DNA of 20,619 bases from positions 1 to 20,619 of the forward strand of contig CABYEX010000024.1 in NCBI GenBank assembly GCA_902518075.1. Reading direction: 5' to 3'. Below are positions 15,797 through 20,619 of this stretch, in pieces (positions within the stretch are counted from its first letter, which is position 1; each line of letters opens with the position of its first letter). The stretch comes from Halieaceae bacterium. Lineage in GTDB: Bacteria > Pseudomonadota > Gammaproteobacteria > Pseudomonadales > Halieaceae. The position numbers were made by a program, and so were the translations under genes. The notes under the pieces were generated by a model. That model had not been told where the DNA came from. It worked only from the letters and a program-made list of their open reading frames with translations, and ran no database searches.

Positions 15797-16642
15797 TCAG
15801 CCGACGCCCTTTCGGCCCGCCTCACGCACCATGGGTGCATACTCGGCAAACGCCGGCGGTTCTGCGGTGGAACCAGTTGTTGCCCCTGCGTCGACTGTCA
15901 GGGTCAAACCACTGGTATAGCCTGACTCGTCACTAGCCAACCAGAGCGCTGCGTTGGCGACGTCCTGCGCCAACCCAGCGCGGCCCTTCAGAGGAGACAG
16001 TTCGGCAAGGGTAGCAATCGTCTCCTCCAAGTTTTGATGATCCCCCGTCATGACATCTGCCACCATCGGCGTCGCCATGCCAGCGGGAGCGATGCAGTTC
16101 ACGCGCACTCCATACCCGCCCACCTCTGCCGCCAGGTTTTTCGTCATCCCGACAACGGCATGTTTTGCAGCCGCGTAGGCGTGAGGTCCCAATCCGCCCA
16201 TAACACCCGCGGTACTGGACATACTGATGATGGAGCCCGAGCCGGCCTCTTTCATGTACCGACTGGCATGCTTCATGCCGTAAAAGACGCCATTGACCAT
16301 GATGTCGATGGTGAGCTTCCATTCTTCCGCCGGCGTGGTCGACATGGGACCCACCGCACCGACAATACCCGCGCAGTTGAAGATCACATCGATTTGGCCG
16401 AACTCCGAGACAGCGGCTTCTACCAGCCCCTGAACGTCTGCCTCTTCCGTCACATTGCAGTGACGAAAAATGGCATGGCTCGGGCCACCCAGTGCAGCGG
16501 CCATGCTCTCGCCCGCCTCATACTGAATGTCGCCCAATACCACGCGGGCACCATGATCTACATAAGTCTTTGCCGTTGCCGCACCGATGCCACTGGCGGC
16601 TCCGGTAATGACCGCGACTTTACCTTCCAGCCTACCGCTCAT
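15797..16642 (-). CDS. SDR-family dehydrogenase (copy A of a pair)
   Basis: A 281-residue classical SDR with TGAASGIG (13-20), Asp38 at the end of the second strand (VLGDIQ), which indicates NAD(H), NCAG (89-92), Asn117, Ser143, Tyr156 and Lys160 (YAAAK): a complete tetrad. A C-terminal extension after the usual 'VDAGATTG' end (PPAFAEYAPMVREAGRKGVG) is shared with the SDR at 17172-18008, and the two are clearly close paralogues (roughly two-thirds identical by eye). ATG 16642 is chosen because GAGGAG lies 5 bases upstream; a GTG at 16648 is too close to that site. It is separated from the SnoaL-like gene by 92 bases and runs convergently into the PQQ gene with a 13-base gap. Likely oxidises a secondary alcohol on a cyclic substrate. 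Confidence 0.9.
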   Translation of the reverse strand: MSGRLEGKVAVITGAASGIGAATAKTYVDHGARVVLGDIQYEAGESMAAALGGPSHAIFRHCNVTEEADVQGLVEAAVSEFGQIDVIFNCAGIVGAVGPMSTTPAEEWKLTIDIMVNGVFYGMKHASRYMKEAGSGSIISMSSTAGVMGGLGPHAYAAAKHAVVGMTKNLAAEVGGYGVRVNCIAPAGMATPMVADVMTGDHQNLEETIATLAELSPLKGRAGLAQDVANAALWLASDESGYTSGLTLTVDAGATTGSTAEPPAFAEYAPMVREAGRKGVG

Positions 16643-16659
16643 TTTCACTCCTCGTTTTT

Positions 16660-16688
16660 GTTAATCGACGCAGCCTGATCTCCAGCAA
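16660..16688 (-). promoter_or_regulatory. Candidate promoter for the copy-A SDR
   Basis: On the minus strand TTGCTG (16688-16683), a 17-base spacer and ATTAAC (16665-16660) resemble a sigma-70 promoter, ending 17 bases before the ATG at 16642. It falls in the 92-base gap between the SnoaL-like gene and this SDR. Match quality is moderate, and read-through from upstream genes is equally possible. Confidence 0.3.
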
Positions 16689-16734
16689 CCCGCTAAATCA
16701 GCCAGTCATCGACAAGGTATCCGTTACACTGGAC

Positions 16735-17172
16735 TCAGGCCATATCGGCCCTGTGTCGTGACATGTCGCCAATCAGATCTGGTGTGATCGCCCTTTCCAC
16801 AAAGTACCAGGCGCCTCCGTCTTTCGCGAAAGTATCGTAGTACGTACCAATGAATATTGCCTGCATCGCAAAGTCATCGGGCACATGCTGCATCACCGTA
16901 ATGCAGCTTTTCGCGGTCGCCGTCTGACCTGAGGGATCAATGCTAATGGCAACATTGCTCATCAGATGACGGGTGTTGGGCCTGCCGTCGTATAAGGTCA
17001 CGTTATCAAGTTGAGCACTCACCTCCGCCGCACCTTGAGCGAGCGCGCCGACGATCCCCCACGCACCTCTCTCAAACAGTGCAGCGCAACCGGCCAAATC
17101 ACCACAATCGATCAAGTCACAGTACTGAGTCATTAACTCGGTGACGGCAGCCACGTCTTCCGTGTCGGCCAT
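16735..17172 (-). CDS. SnoaL-like (NTF2-fold) protein
   Basis: A 145-residue protein with the NTF2-like cone-barrel pattern of the SnoaL_4 group: the N-terminal helix 'VAAVTELMTQYCDLIDCGDLAGCAALF', a middle region ending 'TRHLMSNVAISID', and C-terminal strands 'AIFIGTYYDTFAKDGGAWYFVERAI'. Members include steroid isomerases, polyketide cyclases and hydroxylating-dioxygenase-like small subunits, and many in such clusters have no assigned reaction. Start ATG 17172 overlaps the upstream SDR stop by one base (TAATG), with GAGGGG upstream, so the two are translationally coupled. A second SnoaL-like fragment lies at 20444-20619. Isomerase, cyclase or dehydratase on a cyclic ketone is possible; not fixed. 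Confidence 0.8.
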   Translation of the reverse strand: MADTEDVAAVTELMTQYCDLIDCGDLAGCAALFERGAWGIVGALAQGAAEVSAQLDNVTLYDGRPNTRHLMSNVAISIDPSGQTATAKSCITVMQHVPDDFAMQAIFIGTYYDTFAKDGGAWYFVERAITPDLIGDMSRHRADMA

Positions 17173-18008
17173 TACTCTACCCCTCGCTTTCCAGCCTCTC
17201 TCATCAGAGGCGCCTTCTCGGAGAAGCGCGGTGGGCCCGCCATGGATCCTGTGGTGATGCCCGCATCAATGGTCAAGGTATGGCCGCTCGTATAGCCCGA
17301 TTCGTCACTGGCTAACCACAACACCGCATTCGCCACATCTTCCGCAAGACCCGGTCGCCCGCTGAGGGGTGACTCATCGGTCAACATTTTCAGCGTCGAA
17401 TCGATATCGGTGTGATCGTCCAAATAGGCCTGAGCGACCATTGGCGTCGCCACGCTATAAGGCGCAATGCAATTCACCCTGACACCGAATGCGCAGACTT
17501 CTGCAGCCAAGTTTCGGGTAATACCGACCACCGCGTGCTTGGCTGCGGCATAGGCGTGGGGACCCAAGCCTCCGGTCACACCGGCCACACTCGACATGCT
17601 GATGATCGACCCGGATCGCGCTTGTTTCATGTGCTTCGAGGCGTGCTTCATGCCGTAGAAAACACCATTAAGGAGAATGTCTAGCGTGAACTGCCACTCC
17701 TCTGCGGTTGTCGATTCCAGAGGGCCCAAAGCACCTACGATGCCTGCATTGTTAAACATCACGTCGATCCTGCCGAATTCATCGACGGCAGATTGAATCA
17801 ACGCCTCGACTTGATCTTCTTTGGTGACGTCACAGACTTTAAAGCGACTCCGATCGCCCAAGGCCGCCACCATGTCGGCCCCCGCTTGCTCCTGAATATC
17901 ACCCAGCACTACATAGGCACCCTCACCCAGCAACTTCTCAGCGGCTGCCGCACCGATGCCACTCGCGCCTCCTGTAATCACCGCAACCTTGTCAGCTATG
18001 CGACCCAT
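17172..18008 (-). CDS. SDR-family dehydrogenase (copy B of a pair)
   Basis: A 278-residue classical SDR with TGGASGIG (12-19), Asp37 (VLGDIQ, NAD(H) preference), NNAG (86-89), Asn114, Ser140, Tyr153 and Lys157: a complete tetrad. It shares with the SDR at 15797-16642 long blocks such as GVFYGMKHAS, GGLGPHAYAAAKHAVVG and WLASDESGYTSG, and the unusual C-terminal tail ending MREAGKRGVE. ATG 18008 has GGGAG upstream. It is the first gene downstream of the receptor's terminator, so it needs its own promoter or read-through. The two copies flank the SnoaL-like gene, which suggests duplication and divergence for related substrates or for two positions or stereoisomers of one substrate. Confidence 0.9.
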   Translation of the reverse strand: MGRIADKVAVITGGASGIGAAAAEKLLGEGAYVVLGDIQEQAGADMVAALGDRSRFKVCDVTKEDQVEALIQSAVDEFGRIDVMFNNAGIVGALGPLESTTAEEWQFTLDILLNGVFYGMKHASKHMKQARSGSIISMSSVAGVTGGLGPHAYAAAKHAVVGITRNLAAEVCAFGVRVNCIAPYSVATPMVAQAYLDDHTDIDSTLKMLTDESPLSGRPGLAEDVANAVLWLASDESGYTSGHTLTIDAGITTGSMAGPPRFSEKAPLMREAGKRGVE

Positions 18009-18066
18009 ATCCTGGTCTCCCTTTTTGTTTTCCTTATTTCTTGCTCAGCACCGTTTGCGCACGCTC

Positions 18067-18098
18067 AAAATAAAAGAGGCGCTCACAATGAGCGCCTC
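18067..18098 (-). terminator. Strong intrinsic terminator after the TonB-dependent receptor
   Basis: A perfect 9-bp inverted repeat (GAGGCGCTC at 18076-18084, GAGCGCCTC at 18090-18098) with a 5-nt loop. On the minus strand it is followed directly by TTTTATTTT (18075-18067). It lies 30 bases after the receptor stop and 59 bases before the SDR start, so it ends the receptor transcript. Confidence 0.88.
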
Positions 18099-18127
18099 CC
18101 TTGTCACGTGAAACGCTACTCGGTCTG

Positions 18128-20377
18128 TTAATTACCGAAATCGTACACGACCTCCACGCCCCAGGTTCTCGGAGCAACCGGCGTGGCATAGGACCACAAG
18201 CCGGAAACATTGAGGCCATGCGCCAGCGCATCCTCATCGGTCAAGTTGCGGCCAAACAGGCTAAATGTCGCTCCACCTCGCTGGTAATTGATCGACGCAT
18301 CCAGATAGTTCTGCTTACCGTTCTTCAGCTCCGCCCTGTTGGTTTGCTCTACGAACAAGTCATCGATGAAGCGATAAGCGCCGCGAATCCATGCCTGGCC
18401 TCCCGCCATATCCCATTCGTAGGTGCCGGATATGGAGCCGGTGTACTCCGGGGCACGCCTGAACTCGAGACCGCTGTTATCGACAATGCCGAAGCCGGAA
18501 TCAAAGGTGAACTCGTCATATTCGGAGTCGAGGTATCCGAGGTTGGCTGCCAGTGTGAGGCCTTCACTCACCAAAGCCTGACCTTGAAGCTCAATACCCT
18601 TCATCGTGGCGGTTGCCGCATTGAACACTGAGATTCTCTGCCCGGTAGCGCCGTCAGACTTCAGACCAATTTCTTCCTGCTTGTCCTCGTAGTCCATGTA
18701 GAAGAAGGCGCCGTTCAGACGGAAGCGCCCACCACCAAACTCGGATTTAAAACCCAATTCGTAGTTTTCAAGGAACTCCGGGTTGTAGGGGATGGTCGCC
18801 GATTCAAAGCTGTCGACACGTCCGTTGAAACCGCCGCTGCGATAGCCCTCTGAATAGGTGGCATAAAGCATGGCATCATCATTCAGGCGATAGCGCAGAC
18901 CCACTTTAGGCGTAAATTCGCTCCAGTCAGTATCGGCATCTGCGGGCAAGTTACCGCGCTGTCGCGTCAGCTTCTCGTCCTTGGTATATCGACCACCTAC
19001 CGTCAACGTCCAGCTGTCAGTGAAGGCGTAATCCGCCTCAAAGAACGCCGCTTGCGAGTCAGTCTCCTGGTGGGTGTACTGGGGAATATCCAGAACGGCG
19101 CCCGGGACGACAAAGGTAATCCAGCTGCGCAGCCGGATGTCGTATTCAGACTGCCAGTCGTAGACGCCCGCCACCAGCTTCAGAGCACCACCCGCATCAT
19201 AAGTAAAGCGCAGCTCGTGACTTTGCTGCTCATACTCGGCGGGTCGATCTGTGCCGAACAGCATCGGCTCTTCAGCCGTCCAGTTGGACACAATGGTCTC
19301 CTCAGTTTCAAAACTACCGTAGATGTAGTTCATTCTGAGATTTTCCGTGATGTCCCAGCGCGCTTCGATGATGTGGGTCTCTGCGTCAAACGTGGCATCG
19401 TCGGTGTTCAGTGCCAGATCGTCCGGTGAGGAGACCACGATGCCGTCCGGTAGCGGAAACTCTGTCCAGGTTGTGGGCTCGTAGATCACGCGCGAGGTCT
19501 TGTAGCGATCACCCGTCGTCGGCAGGTTGACGCTAGGAGCGCACAGGTTAAATCCACTACAGAACAACTGATCGGGCTGCCCTACGTTGAGGAGTGGCGG
19601 CGTATCCTGATCCGTCTCTTCGTTGGTATAGGTGTATTCCAGCTCAAAGTTGTCTGTCGCGTTCCAGAGCGCGTTAAACCCGTACGACTGATAATCGATC
19701 TTGCCCTCATCGCGACCCAAGGCGACATTTTCGTAGTAGCCGTCACGCAGGTTGTTTCGGGCAGCACTCAGCTTCACGGCGAGATTGTCTGTCACACCGA
19801 GATTCAAAATGCCGTCATACCAGTAGTTGTCATAGTCCCCGTAACCAACCCGCACCTTGCCGCCGAGCTCACCCGTGGGCCGGGTTCTCTCGACGCGAAT
19901 GGTGCCGCCGACCGTATTACGACCGAACAAGGTACCCTGAGGTCCTCTGAGCACCTCCACTGATGCCAAATCGATGCTGCGCAAAATCGCGCCACTGTTC
20001 GCACCGATGAACAAGCCGTCGATCTCGACACCCACCGCGGGATCGAAGTTTTTCTCCACATCGGCCACACCGACCCCGCGGATATAAAGCGCCGCGTTAC
20101 CACCCGGGCCCTGCGAGGTGTCGTCGAAAATCAGGTTTGGGGAGATAAACGCGAGGTCTCTGATGTCGCGCGCAAAGGTGCGATTGATCTCTGTCTCGGT
20201 CAAAGCGCTCACCGAGAGACCCACGTCCTGAAGGTCTTCGGTCCTCTTTCGCGCACTGACCACGACCTCCTCCAGCATCAACCCTTCTTGCGCGAGCGCA
20301 ACAGGCGCAACGGGCAGCGCCGTCAGAGCGGCCAATACCGCAGCGCTCAGAACAGTCTGTCTTGATCCTATTTTCAT
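18128..20377 (-). CDS. TonB-dependent outer-membrane receptor (complete)
   Basis: A 749-residue receptor. Signal peptide 1-29 (cleavage near ALA-Q), TonB box 'LEEVVVSARKR' (35-45), plug domain with 'DIRDLAFISPNLIFDD', 'LYIRGVGV' and the signature 'VEVLRGPQGTLFGRNTVGGTIRV', then a 22-strand-type barrel with 'YATYSEGYRSGGFNGRVDSF', 'NYELGFKSEFGGGRFRLNGAFFYMDYED', 'LSLFGRNLTDEDA'-like strands and an end in VVYDFGN. The terminal Phe is followed by two extra residues, slightly unusual. The plug style is that of the receptors found beside catabolic genes in marine Gammaproteobacteria and sphingomonads rather than of classical siderophore receptors. A GAAGAGGG ribosome site precedes ATG 20377. It lies 66 bases after a SnoaL-like gene and ends at a strong terminator. 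Probable role: uptake of the large or hydrophobic substrate degraded by the neighbouring enzymes. Confidence 0.95.
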   Translation of the reverse strand: MKIGSRQTVLSAAVLAALTALPVAPVALAQEGLMLEEVVVSARKRTEDLQDVGLSVSALTETEINRTFARDIRDLAFISPNLIFDDTSQGPGGNAALYIRGVGVADVEKNFDPAVGVEIDGLFIGANSGAILRSIDLASVEVLRGPQGTLFGRNTVGGTIRVERTRPTGELGGKVRVGYGDYDNYWYDGILNLGVTDNLAVKLSAARNNLRDGYYENVALGRDEGKIDYQSYGFNALWNATDNFELEYTYTNEETDQDTPPLLNVGQPDQLFCSGFNLCAPSVNLPTTGDRYKTSRVIYEPTTWTEFPLPDGIVVSSPDDLALNTDDATFDAETHIIEARWDITENLRMNYIYGSFETEETIVSNWTAEEPMLFGTDRPAEYEQQSHELRFTYDAGGALKLVAGVYDWQSEYDIRLRSWITFVVPGAVLDIPQYTHQETDSQAAFFEADYAFTDSWTLTVGGRYTKDEKLTRQRGNLPADADTDWSEFTPKVGLRYRLNDDAMLYATYSEGYRSGGFNGRVDSFESATIPYNPEFLENYELGFKSEFGGGRFRLNGAFFYMDYEDKQEEIGLKSDGATGQRISVFNAATATMKGIELQGQALVSEGLTLAANLGYLDSEYDEFTFDSGFGIVDNSGLEFRRAPEYTGSISGTYEWDMAGGQAWIRGAYRFIDDLFVEQTNRAELKNGKQNYLDASINYQRGGATFSLFGRNLTDEDALAHGLNVSGLWSYATPVAPRTWGVEVVYDFGN

Positions 20378-20396
20378 GGCTTTACCCTCTTCATGT

Positions 20397-20427
20397 GTTA
20401 TGGCTATTTTGATTTATTGGGCGTCAA
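20397..20427 (-). promoter_or_regulatory. Weak candidate promoter for the receptor
   Basis: On the minus strand TTGACG (20427-20422) is a good -35 box, but the best -10 match, CATAAC (20402-20397), lies at a long 19-base spacing. It falls in the 66-base gap between the SnoaL-like fragment and the receptor. The gap may equally be just an operon spacer. Confidence 0.25.
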
Positions 20428-20443
20428 GTTCTTCAACGCAGGA

Positions 20444-20619
20444 CTACCCTTCCGGAGCACTAAGTCTCGTGCCCGCGAATTGGTTGAAATAATGGATGGT
20501 GACATCTCGCTCGGAGATCCGCCAGATACCGTCACGGCGCGCGTAGCTGTCTTTATAGGTCGCGCCGACGAAGGTGGCCTCGGTGCTGCCCGTTAGCAGC
20601 CCCATGCAGTCCACATCGC
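20444..20619 (-). CDS. SnoaL-like protein, C-terminal 57 residues (cut by window edge)
   Basis: The minus-strand frame is open from the right edge to a TAG at 20446-20444. The 57 residues include 'FVGATYKDSYARRDGIWRIS', then ERDVTIHYFNQFAGTRL. The pattern Tyr-x-Asp-x-Tyr-x-Arg-x-Asp-Gly-x-Trp-Arg-Ile is the recurring final-strand signature of SnoaL/NTF2-like proteins; compare YYDTFAKDGGAWYFVERAI in the protein at 16735-17172. The start lies outside the window. It precedes the receptor gene on the same strand by 66 bases and may share its transcript. Reaction unknown; isomerase or cyclase-type chemistry is possible. Confidence 0.78.
   Translation of the reverse strand, partial: DVDCMGLLTGSTEATFVGATYKDSYARRDGIWRISERDVTIHYFNQFAGTRLSAPEG

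Noticed and set aside
15784..15825. GCCGA/TCGGC hairpin in the convergent gap of the PQQ and SDR genes as a bidirectional terminator
   Set aside because: It has only a 5-bp stem, lies within the SDR coding end, and lacks a T run on either strand.
15797..18008. Repeat of mobile origin from the similar SDR genes
   Set aside because: The similarity is limited to the two coding regions, which have diverged well; there are no terminal repeats, transposase or target duplications. Gene duplication is enough.
20393..20596. 67-codon plus-strand open frame at the right edge
   Set aside because: The minus strand here reads the SnoaL-like final-strand pattern and stays open to the window edge, so the plus-strand frame is the shadow.

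Overview
The window is GC-rich, densely packed bacterial DNA with protein-coding catabolic genes and no visible rRNA, tRNA, CRISPR array or insertion sequence. Two TonB-dependent receptors, Tat and Sec signals, a PQQ quinohaemoprotein and many acyl-CoA and short-chain dehydrogenase genes suggest a Gram-negative, aerobic, probably marine gammaproteobacterium of the oligotrophic catabolic type. The lineage is inferred from gene content and style, not from a marker gene.

Layout, left to right. (1) 2-2921, plus strand: the 3' end of a TonB-dependent receptor, then a Tat-signal small subunit and an FAD-dependent GMC dehydrogenase carrying an iron-sulfur motif, all overlapping head to tail. A textbook intrinsic terminator lies inside the Tat-signal codons. 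(2) 3063-6241: glutaryl-CoA dehydrogenase (plus), a ModF-like double ATPase (minus) sharing its stop codon bases with it, and a hotdog thioesterase (plus). (3) 12144 down to 6257, minus strand: a tight six-gene operon of SDR, APH-type kinase, acyl-CoA ligase, TetR regulator, alpha/beta hydrolase and luciferase-like monooxygenase. (4) 12314-15783, plus strand, divergent from that operon: an ACAD10/11-type acyl-CoA dehydrogenase and a periplasmic PQQ dehydrogenase with an N-terminal cytochrome c domain. (5) 20619 down to 15797, minus strand: the end of a SnoaL-like gene, a full TonB-dependent receptor with its own terminator, then SDR, SnoaL-like protein and a second, paralogous SDR.

How it may work together (inference): a poorly soluble substrate enters through the TonB receptors and is oxidised at alcohol groups by the periplasmic PQQ and GMC enzymes and by cytoplasmic SDRs. 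The flavin monooxygenase and alpha/beta hydrolase could turn a cyclic ketone into a lactone and then a hydroxy acid. The ligase, APH-type kinase and ACAD10/11-type enzyme resemble the route that activates, phosphorylates and dephosphorylates 4-hydroxyacyl-CoA, known from the Pseudomonas levulinate (lva) pathway and from mammalian ACAD10/11. Glutaryl-CoA dehydrogenase could receive a C5 dicarboxylic product. No ring-hydroxylating or ring-cleaving dioxygenase is visible, so the substrate is more likely alicyclic, terpenoid, steroid-like or lactone-forming than a simple aromatic.
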